Assembly: GCA_027576995.1 (NCBI GenBank)
Contig: JANBQC010000450.1
Location: 1-23,677, forward strand
DNA: 23,677 nt
Source: Dimargaris cristalligena
Taxonomy: Eukaryota; Kickxellomycota; Dimargaritomycetes; Dimargaritales; Dimargaritaceae
Direction: 5' to 3'
Positions 1-9,300 of this stretch are shown in pieces. The first letter of the stretch is position 1; every line of letters begins with the position of its first letter. Position numbers and translations under genes: made by a program. Below the pieces are notes generated by a model. The model was not told the DNA's origin. It did no database searches and saw nothing but the letters and a program-made list of their open reading frames with translations.

Positions 1-70
1 TTCCCTTTTATTATCTATCTTTTCAAATAAAGTTCAGTTTTCAAGGATTTGATTTCAGTTCTTTACATGG
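1..70. repeat. Left arm of inverted repeat flanking the retroelement
   Basis: The reverse complement of this stretch aligns with 4250-4320 over about 70 bases, with roughly nine mismatches and one single-base gap by eye. Most differences are transitions. The shared core includes GTAAAGAACT, AAATCCTT and GAACTTTATTT. It lies just beyond the integrase end, where a 3' LTR or its edge would be expected. The window starts here, so the repeat may continue to the left. Confidence 0.75.
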
Positions 71-189
71 GGCCTTTGAAGGGAGCCTGTAGGGACAGGG
101 GCCTATGGGGGACCTAGACTAGGATACAGTCTCTGATGTAGTACTATATGGGGTCAGTGGGTTTAGGACCTGGCTTATAGCAGACCCAT

Positions 190-1130
190 TGGTAAGCTTT
201 GCTGAGTCAGTTGCATAGCTTGTTGACAGGTAGAGCCTGTGGAGGCTTGTAAAGTATCAGGTTTGGCATTTAGGGTAACATTGATGGGTATATGTGGGTC
301 ATGGCCATACATTAAATAAAGGGTGTATTGGCAATAATATGGATGTAGGCTATGCAGTAGGCAAATAGGTGCAGGGTAAGGTGTTAGTCTTATTGGGGGT
401 TATCACCTAAAGAATATTTGGAGATTATGTGCTTGAGGGTACCATTGAGGTGTTCTATAGCTCTATTACTCTGGGGGTGGTATGGGATAGCTATATATTG
501 ATCTACTCCCAAAAGTCATAGGGTCTGCTGGAGGATGCTAGCAGTAAATTGCTTGCTGCAGTCAGAGATGAGGATCCAGGGACAGCTATATATGCTGATT
601 ACATCTTTGATAAGGAACTGAATGACTACTTGGGCTGTGATATTTGGGACAGTGTATGTAAAGGGCCAATGGGTGAAGTAGTCTACAGTGACAATGGTAA
701 ACTTGTTACCATTATGGATAATGTTAAAGGGGCTAATGATATTGATACCCAGGTAGTCCAGGGGACCAGTGAGGGGGGTCACCAGTTGAGTAGGCAGTTG
801 GAGGGCCTATTGGTGGTACTGATAAGTTTTGCAGCTGTGCATGTATTCCTTAATGACCTTGTCTATGGAGGGCCAGTATATAGTTTGGCAGAAACAGTGT
901 AGGACTATTTCCACACTAAGGTAGCTGGTACTGGGTCTGCAATGGGTGGTGTCAATGGCCATGGCTCAGTGGGACTTGGGTAGGACTAGGTGGTCCTGTC
1001 CACCAGGGCCTTGTTGGTACAGCAGTGGTCTTTGAGTATGAAGGTTTAGTTCTTTCTGCAGAACTTGTGTAATATGTAATCTTCTATGTGGTCATGCAGG
1101 CTCTTTACATTGGGGTTAGCTAATTAGTCC
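190..1130 (-). pseudogene. Ty3/Gypsy integrase remnant
   Basis: The retroelement integrase would join cDNA to the host genome. The N-terminal zinc-binding zone lies at about 830-1130 and contains a YWPSIDKVIKEYMHSCKTYQ-like segment. The catalytic core is at 516-782, with DYFTHWPF and ISD-C-S-K-QFT. The C-terminal catalytic glutamate region is at 436-482 (YHPQSNRAIEHLN, glutamate codon 453-455), and the frame then fades toward 190. The first catalytic aspartate is now asparagine (codon 741-743). The usual DRG motif reads DCS (555-563). A TGA stop at 516-518 splits the core from the glutamate segment, although both share one frame. Integrase family assignment is firm; function is excluded. Confidence 0.88.
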
Positions 1131-1689
1131 TGGAGCATCTGGGTTAGGGGGACAGTGACAGCCAGGATAGTGGGCTAGACATTGGTGGACCCAAAGCCAG
1201 AGGGGCTGCATTCTGTTTCACTCAGGGTGGTGGTCTCCATAAGGAGGGGGGACTTGTATTACTGGAAGACTAGTTGGGTGATGTGATCCCCTAGTTGGAA
1301 TTGGAGCAATTCAGCTATGAGGTTGTACATTGGTACTTGGATTTTGCCCCAGAAATCAGCATCAATAGCTCTGCCATGGATGGCAATGCTGTACAGTCCA
1401 AGGGAACTGCATTCTTTTACAAGGGCTACCATAAGGGGTTCCATTTGTAAGGCCCAGCCTGTGGCTACTTTAGTGCATTAGTAGGGGGTAAGGTTAAACT
1501 TGGTGATACATGCTAGGTTATAACCTGCAGAACCAGGGGTGGTCTGTATTAGTATGACTGCCTGTGGGTGGTGGCATTGGATGACAAATATGGGGGTACC
1601 AGCTTTGAGGTTGAGGCAGCTGACCAGGGGTTCACCCTGTAGGTCTACTACTTGGGGGGGTGGCTAGGTGGGATAGTCTATCAGCATTA

Positions 1690-2010
1690 CTGTGGACTTG
1701 GCTGGGACAGTGGTGGACTATAAAGTCATATTCTTGCAGGGTCAGGTACCAATATTCAAGTCAACCTGAGTGTGGGGTGGTGGAGTAGAGCCACTGCAGT
1801 GGTGCATGGTCTATTTTGATAGTAAAATACTATCTATACAGGTATAGTCAGAATTTTTTCAGGGTAAATAGGATTGCCAGGCACTCACATTTAGTAACTG
1901 AGTAGTTCTTCTGTGCCAGATCTAGCTGTGTACTGGCATATGCAACAATATGTTTGTACCCTTCCTCCCCTTGTGTGAGTATAGTGCCTATACTGGTATT
2001 CAAGGTATTG
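1690..2010 (-). pseudogene. Ty3/Gypsy RNase H remnant
   Basis: A minus-strand frame from about 2009 downward reads NTLNTSIGTILTQ, then GYKHIVAYASTQLD. This corresponds to the usual Ty3 RNase H segment with a TDAS start, a GIGAVLSQ-like strand and an IAYAS strand. The leading catalytic aspartate position is asparagine. The domain lies between reverse transcriptase and integrase, as expected. A second diverged copy of the downstream part of this stretch (1583-1765) is found at 4826-5010. Confidence 0.75.
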
Positions 2011-2349
2011 GTTTGGATAATAAATAACTTAGCAAAGTTGGGGTATCATAGGATTAGGTTCCCAGATAGGCATTTTCAGAGATTGTCAAACTCTGCCTGT
2101 TCTTTGGCAGTCCATAGGAAGGGGATATCCTTCTTGATGAGCCCACAGAGGGCTGTAGACCATACTGCAAATTTCTGGATAAACTATCAATAGTACAAGG
2201 CTAGGCTAAGGAAGCTCTGGATGTCCTTAACAGTGGTGGGTATGGGCATGTTTTCAATAGTCATGATTTTATCAGGGCTGGACTGGACACCATCACAGGT
2301 AATAATGTGGCCCAGATAGGGGACTTTCTGAGCCCTGAACAGGCATTTG

Positions 2350-2990
2350 CTTTATTTGAGCTGTAACCTATGCTTGTGGAGGGTGTCTAGGACTAGTTGT
2401 AGGTCTTTGTAGTGGCTCTCAGCATTCTGCAAAAAGATAATCACATTGTCCAGATAGATAAGGCAGCATATATTAAGGTATTTCTGTAGTACTTTATTTA
2501 TGAGTCATTGGAAGGTGGCCATAGTATTGCACAGGCCAAACAGCTTAACTATGAATTTATACAGGGTGTCACTGGTGGTGAATACTATCTTTTCCACACT
2601 AGCTGGTTCTATCAGAATCTGCCAGTATCCCAATACTAGATTAAGTATAGAGAAGTAAGAGGCCATTACTAAATGGTTGAGGGCTTCTTTGATGCTGGGC
2701 AAAGGGTAGGTATCTTTGTGGGTGACCTTGTTAAGTTTGTGGAAATTAATACAGAACTGGGTTGTTCCATCCTTCTTGAGGATGGGGGTAATAGGGCTGG
2801 CCCAGGCACTCTTGCAGGGTTAGATAATTACATTCTTAAGTATCTCTGCAACCTACTGGAGTTTGACTTTCTTGGGCCAGGGGGTCTGGTGGGCTTGGCT
2901 CCAGATTGGGGTTACATCCAGCAGGTTGATCTAATGGGTTATACTGTACATGATCATAGGTTTCTTTGGGTTAGTTGTAAATAACCTGTG
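2350..2990 (-). pseudogene. Ty3/Gypsy reverse transcriptase remnant
   Basis: The minus strand encodes recognisable RT blocks in order. Near 2760-2830 there is WASPITPILKKDG followed by NFHKLNKVT. At 2505-2702 there is PSIKEALNHL, YFSILNLVLGYWQI, FTTSDTLYKF and FGLCNTMATFQ. The YxDD box at 2445-2456 reads YLDN, so the second catalytic aspartate is missing. A stop (TAA) follows in the conserved LK-SKC segment. The enzyme would have copied element RNA to DNA; this copy cannot. Confidence 0.9.
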
Positions 2991-3276
2991 GTCCTGGATA
3001 ACTTGGCAGATTGAAAGACTTTCACTTTTGGTAAGGTCAGTTCCAAGGTGTGTTATCCATATTGCTAGTATCAGGGTCTGTGGTGACTATACTAACCCAG
3101 GTCTCTAGCATGAGAATAATGAGCTCAGTAGTAGGGTTACCCACCAGAATCCATGTATCTTGCTATTTGAACTAGACAAGTCTAGGGATAGTATATGTTA
3201 GACTACTGCTGATTATGTGGATAAATATGGTAGTAGGGACAGGTCCATTAGCCAGGACCTTAATGGGAACTATGGC

Positions 3277-3483
3277 CTAAGGTGTAATAATAGTGGGCTG
3301 GAGAACCCACAGGGGGGTCTCCTGGTACCCCAGACTTATGACCTGGTGTTTAATATTAATGACCAGTTGGGCCAATTTAGCCCAATTAGTCCCAAGGAGG
3401 AAAATTCCTTTGGGGAGTATGGCTATAATTACTGGTATGACCAGGGTACCCACAGTAACTTGGAGTTCCACATAGCAGTTCAC
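3277..3483 (-). pseudogene. Ty3/Gypsy aspartic protease remnant
   Basis: A 68-codon minus-strand frame contains LPKGIFLLGTNW, matching the C-terminal strand of retropepsin-like proteases (usually an I-LG-DW block), followed by a hydrophobic NIKHQVISLGYQ segment that commonly precedes the RT linker. It sits between the zinc knuckle and RT, as expected in gag-pro-pol. I could not locate the catalytic D-S/T-G triad with confidence. The assignment rests on the LG-NW motif and position. Confidence 0.6.
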
Positions 3484-3784
3484 TCAGGTATGGCTCTTAT
3501 CTCTGAGGGTGATATAGCCAGTTCCAACTGGGGGAACTTCCTTGGCACCTTCAGGTACCAGTATCCAGGTATGCCTCCTGGGGTTAGCTATTAACTAGTA
3601 CCTTAAGGAGGTATTGTCCACTAATTTGGGGAGCTTCAACGGCACCTATGGTGGCATCCTCCAGGTTGGAATAGTCCAAGGCATATAGTTTATTATCAGT
3701 TGGCTAAAATTCAGATTCTGCTAGTGCCTTTTCAAGTTCTATGTGAGCCTCATTAACTTTAGGGTTTTTGTTCTTTGAATACAG

Positions 3785-3830
3785 TAAGGTGAAGTAGCCA
3801 ACATTACCAAAGATAAAGCACATGTTGGAC
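3785..3830 (-). pseudogene. Decayed gag zinc knuckle
   Basis: The minus strand reads S-N-M-C-F-I-F-G-N-V-G-Y-F-T. This matches the CCHC nucleocapsid knuckle pattern with the second cysteine changed to phenylalanine (3809-3811) and the histidine changed to tyrosine (3794-3796, explained by CAC to TAC). It marks the nucleocapsid end of gag. The remaining gag toward 4250 has no recognisable motif. Confidence 0.6.
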
Positions 3831-4249
3831 TTTGGGGGGTAGGGTTTGTTACTCAGTTAGAAGTTTCCTGCCTTTAGGGGGTACTTGGAGAACAGTAGTT
3901 TTGTAGGGCTGCAGATATATTTGGCCAGAATTAATCATGTCTTGAGTTGTTGTGGCTCCTTTTGTATTAGAGTTCAAATAACTCTTACTTTAGGTGGTAC
4001 AGGACTGATCCATACAGGTTGTACCACTCAGTGTATCTTTGTAAAGTAAGTCTTTATACTAAGATTCTTTAAGGATATGGAGGAGGTAGTGGTGAATCTT
4101 AGTTTAGTTGATACCACCTTATTATCCAAGGGTGAGTACTTGTGTAAAATGGTATAGGTACTCAGTTTTGGAGTCCCAAGTGAGCTTCTCCATCTTATAT
4201 TTACAGTTAGATTATAGGTTACAACCCATCAGATTGTGAATGAGTTCCC

Positions 4250-4320
4250 ATTGTAAAGAACTAAATTTAAATCCTTAAAAACGGAACTTTATTTAAAAAA
4301 ATAGATGATAAGAAGGGAAA
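4250..4320. repeat. Right arm of inverted repeat flanking the retroelement
   Basis: This stretch matches the reverse complement of 1-70 at about 86% identity by eye. It sits just upstream of the gag remnant on the minus strand, where a 5' LTR edge would be expected, but in the opposite orientation to a direct LTR. A weaker echo of its outer part (GAAAAGATAGATAAAT followed by AGAAGGGG) recurs at about 4395-4422. One of the very few CpGs in the first 6 kb lies here, at 4282. Confidence 0.75.
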
Positions 4321-4825
4321 GGTGATGATAGACTTGCTGTTCCAAGAGGTGGCAGTAAGGGGGAGTATTTATACTTAAAAGGGGAAGCCTAAATGAAAAG
4401 ATAGATAAATAATAGAGAAGGGGAGAGAAGGTCCCAGAACATTGGATGACTAAGTAGAGGGAAAGGGAGGGGAGTTCCTAAATAATAATATTAGTCATCA
4501 CAAAGGATAGGTAATACTTGGGTAACCAATAAATTCAATGTGAAATAATAAAAGGGAAAAAAAGGAAAGGGAGAAAGCTATTTTTAATAGTACTTTGAAC
4601 AGGGGTGTAGTTGGGCCAGGGGCAGTGTGAATACAGGGGTACAGTCTAGTTAGGGGTAGGGGTGTAGCTTAGTCAGGGGTATATATAGGAAAATACTATA
4701 CTCATTAGGGGTAGGGGCAGAGTTCTGATAAGTATGAAAAATAGGTAAAAAGTAGAAGTAGGTTAAAATGTGGTAAGTTCACTATAAACTGCAAAGGCAG
4801 GATGGCTCACAAGTGGAAATAGTAA
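4321..4825. other. Purine-rich, CpG-free spacer between element fragments
   Basis: This stretch has no supported gene. The plus strand is strongly A/G-rich (for example AAAGGGAAAAAAAGGAAAGG near 4552). Between about 4600 and 4720 there are irregular repeats built on TAGGGGTAGGGG and GTGTAG. No CpG is seen. It probably consists of decayed retroelement flank or leader sequence; a polypurine tract of a lost element is possible but not shown. Confidence 0.4.
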
Positions 4826-5010
4826 ATTACATATATAGGGGTATTAGTTTTGGGCTTAATACAGTTAACTAGGGGTTCATCTTGTATGTCTATGACTTAT
4901 ACTGTAGCTAGGTAGAGCAGTCCATTAGTATTACTGTAGATATGACTAGGGTAGTGGCAGACTGTAAAGATGTATTTTGGAAGTATCAGGTATGAATGTT
5001 TAAGGCAGCT
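4826..5010 (-). mobile_element. Second, older fragment of a related Ty3/Gypsy pol region
   Basis: This stretch aligns by eye with 1583-1765 in the same orientation, at very roughly two-thirds identity with small gaps. Shared blocks include AGGGGTTCA, GTCTA, TAGCTAGGT/TGGCTAGGT, ATTACTGT and ACTGTAAAG/ACTATAAAG. That part of the main element lies between RNase H and integrase. No open frame survives. It is a separate insertion or duplication, not part of the first element's coding order. Confidence 0.7.
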
Positions 5011-5680
5011 GGAGCAGGGGGGGGTGTTATGATGGACTAGTAATGAGGCAAGGTACCATAGGATAGATAGGAATCAAAGGGATAATAGTGAGATTATTAA
5101 AATAAATAATCAGAATAGATAAAATAAGGGGAAAGTTGCAAACTGAAGAATAAGCTATTGGGGAAGGGTGGGATTATATTTGAATAGAAGGGACAGGGGA
5201 AATAATAGTAATGACTAACTAATATGTATTGGTAATTAGAAAAGAGGGAGAGTGTAGTAATAATAATATAAATATGGTAGAATAATGGGGACATATTTTC
5301 TTATAGTGAGTTTCTAATTTACCCATCTATTGGCATGGATTTTGTTTATATAATTAGTTAAACTTATAGTGTAAATAAATTGGTCATAACAAAGCCTAAC
5401 TGAGCTAGTTTAAGGTTTATTAGGTAGGGTGATATTACTGTAATAGCAAATATTACCACAGGAATTATTATTTATTATACTAGAATCTTATTAGGGTAAT
5501 AGTAGGGGTAGGGGGTTTATATATAAAACTATACTAATCATTCTGCATAACAATATTATGGGAGTTTATAAAAAAAACTCATATATGTCACATGTTATTC
5601 ACGTGACTTTTATTGAGCCTTGTTGCCATTATATGTAATAAAATGTCTTTGGTATTTAAATTTATCCCATTTGGGCCTCC
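5011..5680. other. AT-rich, CpG-poor non-coding DNA
   Basis: I see no gene here. The only CpG is at 5602, inside a CACGTG. A short AT hairpin (GAGTTT at 5562-5567, AAACTC at 5575-5580) and a larger hairpin at 5587-5607 are present. The minus frame at 5097-5294 is low-complexity and unlike any protein I know. The composition matches the retroelement debris to the left, not the genes to the right. Confidence 0.5.
5587..5607. repeat. Near-perfect hairpin around a CACGTG box
   Basis: The left arm GTCACATG (5587-5594) and right arm CACGTGAC (5600-5607) are separated by TTATT. They pair at seven of eight positions. The single mismatch is CACATG against CACGTG, which is what loss of one CpG in an originally perfect palindrome would give. 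CACGTG is the core site of bHLH/Cbf1-type factors; use as a binding site here is inference. Confidence 0.5.
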
Positions 5681-5959
5681 CTAAGGATTTTTTCCACCCC
5701 TATGGTGCCCCCAATGGGGAATATATTTGTCAGCATGATTAGAAAAACATTCCAAAGATAGGTGATGGGAATAAAATGTAACAGCCAATAGGGGTCCAAT
5801 TAGCTGATCTGTTACAGTAGTTTGGGCCAATGGTTGATGAAGATCTACTAGTTTGAGAATATCAGTCAATAGCTGGTGAGTACCAGAAGACAATGGTAGA
5901 TCCCACAGCTTGGATAAACTCATCCTAGTGACTGTATATAAAGGGGTACAATCCCCCAT
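5681..5959 (-). CDS. Unrecognised 92-codon reading frame in CpG-free DNA
   Basis: An uninterrupted ATG-to-stop frame starts MGDCTPLYTVTRMSLSKLWD and ends HWGHHRGGKNP. It has no signal peptide, no clear membrane segment and no motif I recognise. It lies in the same CpG-free DNA as the dead retroelement. The simplest explanation is a leftover piece of element sequence (possibly gag-like) or a chance frame. An intact small gene cannot be excluded but has no positive support. Confidence 0.15.
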   Translation of the reverse strand: MGDCTPLYTVTRMSLSKLWDLPLSSGTHQLLTDILKLVDLHQPLAQTTVTDQLIGPLLAVTFYSHHLSLECFSNHADKYIPHWGHHRGGKNP

Positions 5960-6046
5960 AACATTATTTTTTTCCTCACTTTTCGTAATTACCCACTATT
6001 TATTTCCCATTTTAGTTGATGAAGGGGGAAGGTGCCCACAACACAC

Positions 6047-6054
6047 TTTATAAG
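6047..6054 (+). promoter_or_regulatory. Possible TATA element upstream of the remodeler gene
   Basis: TTTATAAG lies about 330 bp upstream of the remodeler ATG, followed by a CT-rich stretch (CCTAGTTCTCTCACTGACC) that could hold an initiator. Another TATATAAAG lies at about 5936. Both sit at the edge where CpG-poor DNA gives way to CpG-containing DNA. They could equally be remains of an LTR promoter. There is no transcript evidence. Confidence 0.25.
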
Positions 6055-6381
6055 CCTAGTTCTCTCACTGACCTTCATTCCTTTGTTAGTATACCCACTA
6101 TCTACATTATCCCTGTAGTTCTGCGCCTTTATCATATGGTAGTTGGTAATGTTATTATATTCCTTGTAGGGCAGTTGTTTATTTTTCGTATTCGCTAGTG
6201 CTATCCCCATGTAATATAGCAATATTTTTTACGTTGAGGACAAACTAGTGCTGTTCATTGTTATTACCAAAGCCTCTAAATTTTCTCCCGCCACTCCATT
6301 TCCAACACCGCGTTCAATTACTTTGAATTTCCGAACTGCCCCGTATCGGCGATCCGGTTGCCGCCCAACTCAAGTGATAAC

Positions 6382-9300
6382 ATGTCGGACACCGAACCTG
6401 AATACGAAGTAGAGCGCATTATCGGTCGCAAACTCCGCGCCGATGGAAAATATTACCAAGTGAAATGGGGCGGCTACCCCCTGTCGGAATGTACATGGGA
6501 GCACCAGAGTAGCCTGACTCATTGTCAACAGGCCATTCAATTGTTCGAATGCCACTATCGCCGAGAGAACGGTTTGACCGGTTCCACATCCCCAACCTTA
6601 GATAGCGATGGCCTGCCGCCCGAACCCCTGCTATTGTTGAAAGAGGCCCAGTCCTTTGCGGGTCGAGTTGACAAAGCACCGAATGAGTCCAGTCGTGAGC
6701 TGCTACAGCAGGCCCTTAGTAAACTTAATCGATCCAATCTGGAGCAATCCGGTAGCAGCCAACAAGAGCGGTTTCGCGAGCACCGGGTAACCAAAGTCCT
6801 TGGTCGTGAACGTGACCCGCAGGGACGTGTCCGCATCCAAGTGCAATGGGATACAGGTGATGCTACGTGGGAACCGCTGGCCAATGCCACATATTTTTCC
6901 GCAGAGTTTGAAAAGTATGAGCATCAGTGCTACGTCACTGATTACACCCTCTCCGGACGACGCCTGAAAAACCAGGATACTGCCCCCTCGCGGCCATTGA
7001 ACCGGCATTCGCTCCGTCCCCTTACCCCCCGCAACCCACTACCCGGCAGCAGCTCTTCATCGCCGCCACCTAAGCCACCAAAGACTTTGCCCACGCCAAC
7101 TGGTCCAACCAACGCTACCTCCAACCCCAGCCCTAAGCCCAAACCGACTTCGAGACAATTGTTAGCCGGTCCTCATCAAAGTCCCCCCACCCCCCAACCT
7201 CAGACCACTGTAGCCGGTAAGTAGCCTAGGATGGTGTTTTGCTTTGATTTCAGGTCGCTTAACCTCGCCATTGATTAATCCTTACTGATCCCTACCTAGG
7301 GATATGTGCCGTTACAACATACTCAACATACGCAAGCTTCTAACACTATTGATTAAATTAATTAATTATACTGAACTGCATGGTGGCAAAGTAGCCGCTC
7401 CCGCTCCAAACCAACTGCCCAGCAAGCTAACGCCCGAAAAACCAGATATCAGTTCCCCACACCGGAGCTCGCCACACGGACCTGAGGTTACCATTGAAGT
7501 CCCCATGCCACAAGGGAATGCGGTGACTTCGCCGGATCCCAAGGCCACCCTTAGCGTTTCCCAGGCACCCATTCCTTCCCCTCAATCAACACCAGCTAAG
7601 CAACCGGTTCCTAAGCCATCCCCTATTTTGCAGCGGGCCTTGTCAAACTCGCCTTTGCCTGTCGATTTTGAGCCCGACGCCCCTTTAGGCGTGCCTTTAC
7701 TCCAACCGGTCGTCTGGATCGGGGACTCGGACGACGAATCGAAACCAACTGATCTTATCCGAAATCCCATTAAGGAAATCCCTGGCTGGCAGTCCACCCT
7801 GAGCCTGAAATATAAATACCGGGGCCAGGTTTTTTTAGGGCCGCAGGTCAGCCATCGGAGTCCCACGCCGTCCCCTCCGATCCAGCCTTGTCGCCTGCGG
7901 GCCAAAATAATCGTCATAGACTCGGACGGCGACAGTGACGGTGACAGCGACGAATCCAACAGCACTCGAAGCGGTCCGCCTCGCCCACTCAAATTAAATG
8001 GGGATAGCACTCCAACCGCGGTGCAAAAGGCTTTACCCGTGACTCAGCCCAGTCGCCCTAACAATACTATTCCTCTTAGACCCTGGGTCAAATTAACCCA
8101 ACAGATGCAACATAGTTTATACCGCCGCGGCCTCCAGCAGCGCTCTTGTATTTTATGCGCAAAACCAGACGATGATCATGGTGGTGGATCTCACCGTAGT
8201 GGGGTCAAGCAATTCATTGCCTGTCAAACATGTACTGGTTTGTATCATCCAGACTGCGCCCACGCCTGGTTAGAATATTTGGGCCGCGAACACGGCGATT
8301 CGCCCGATACACCGCCATCAGAGAGCTCATTGTGGGCGGAATTGCGGACAGTTTTGGACAATGACCTGGCCCAAGTCACGCCCGGCATTAGTACAACCAC
8401 CCCGGTTGCCCTCCAAATGGCATTATGGCCGAGTTGTTGGTTTTGTAAGGGGGGATTTGGTGAAATCAAACGCCTCCTGAAATATACCCACGATATCGGC
8501 GGATATCCACCCGGAAAGGGACCTAGTCCCACCCCGGCCCCGTGGGTGCTGGTCTGGCTGGAGAACCAGTCCCTGCGAGAGGCCACCTGGCTGCCCTTCG
8601 GCTGGGTAGAACACCGTGCCCCTTATAAAGCCAAAGGACTCCTTCGTCGCGACCCGACACCCACGTCGTCCGTGGCAAAGGCCTGGCACCGCCATTTCGA
8701 GTCCCCAGTGGTGGTCCAGGCCCGCCCCGAAGCCTGGCGGGAACTACCCGCGCACGGACTCCATCTCGGGTCTCTTCTATCTGGTCACACCAACCAGCAG
8801 GAGAATTCCAACCTCCGGAAGGCCCTTAAAGCGGGGGTATTTCCGCCCGAGACCGCCCGGGACCTACTCACCCATTGCCCGGCCTACTGTTGTCTCGCCC
8901 ACGCGTTTGGCCAGCGAGCCTTTTTAACAATGGTTCACCAAATGACCCGTTACGAGCCGGCCCCATCGTTTGTGGCCACGGCGACCCACCCACCGGAATC
9001 CTTCGGCTCCGTTGAGGTCGCCTCAACGATTGGTCCAATGGTTTATATGGCCGCCGATCCAGGTTGTGGTACGTGGCTACGCCAACTGAACCAAGCCCCA
9101 GATCAGTTTTTAATTGACCGTATCCTTGACCTTAGAGTGGAATACCGTGCCTTGGACGAGGCTCCCAGTAAGAGAATTGTTCTCAAACAGATTTACGTTC
9201 GCTGGCAGGGCCAACCCTATGAACAAGGTAAGTATTTATTAATTTAAAAGGCATTGGTTATGGACCGGTTTGCCTCTCTCCCCCTGATTTATGTATGTAT

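Larger units (their letters stand above)
1..4320 (-). mobile_element. Degenerate Ty3/Gypsy retroelement
   Basis: Read on the minus strand, the pieces fall in the Ty3/Gypsy order: gag zinc knuckle (about 3785-3830), retropepsin-like protease (3277-3483), reverse transcriptase (about 2350-2990), RNase H (about 1690-2010), then integrase (about 190-1130). Integrase after RNase H is the Gypsy order, not Copia. Every domain carries stops or lost catalytic residues, so the copy is dead. No CpG occurs from 1 to 3639. The left end meets the window edge, so the true end may lie outside. I see no direct long terminal repeats; instead a ~70-bp sequence occurs inverted at the two ends. Only about 420 bp lie between the zinc knuckle and the right repeat, so gag is short or truncated. 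Confidence 0.9.

Noticed and set aside
549..902. Plus-strand 117-codon frame over the integrase region
   Set aside because: It is the antisense of the integrase core, which has clear family motifs on the minus strand.
1..5983. RIP (repeat-induced point mutation) as the cause of the decay
   Set aside because: Classic RIP targets CpA and would raise TpA while depleting CpA. Here CpA and TpG remain very common and CpG is the missing dinucleotide, so CpG methylation decay fits better.
6358..6381. TTG at 6358 as the start of the remodeler
   Set aside because: Fungal nuclear genes normally start at ATG. The first in-frame ATG is at 6382 with A at -3 and leads straight into the chromodomain.
7304..7391. 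A separate gene starting at ATG 7304
   Set aside because: The residues encoded here are AT-rich codons unlike the exon that follows, and a GTAAGT donor plus in-frame acceptor places this stretch in an intron.
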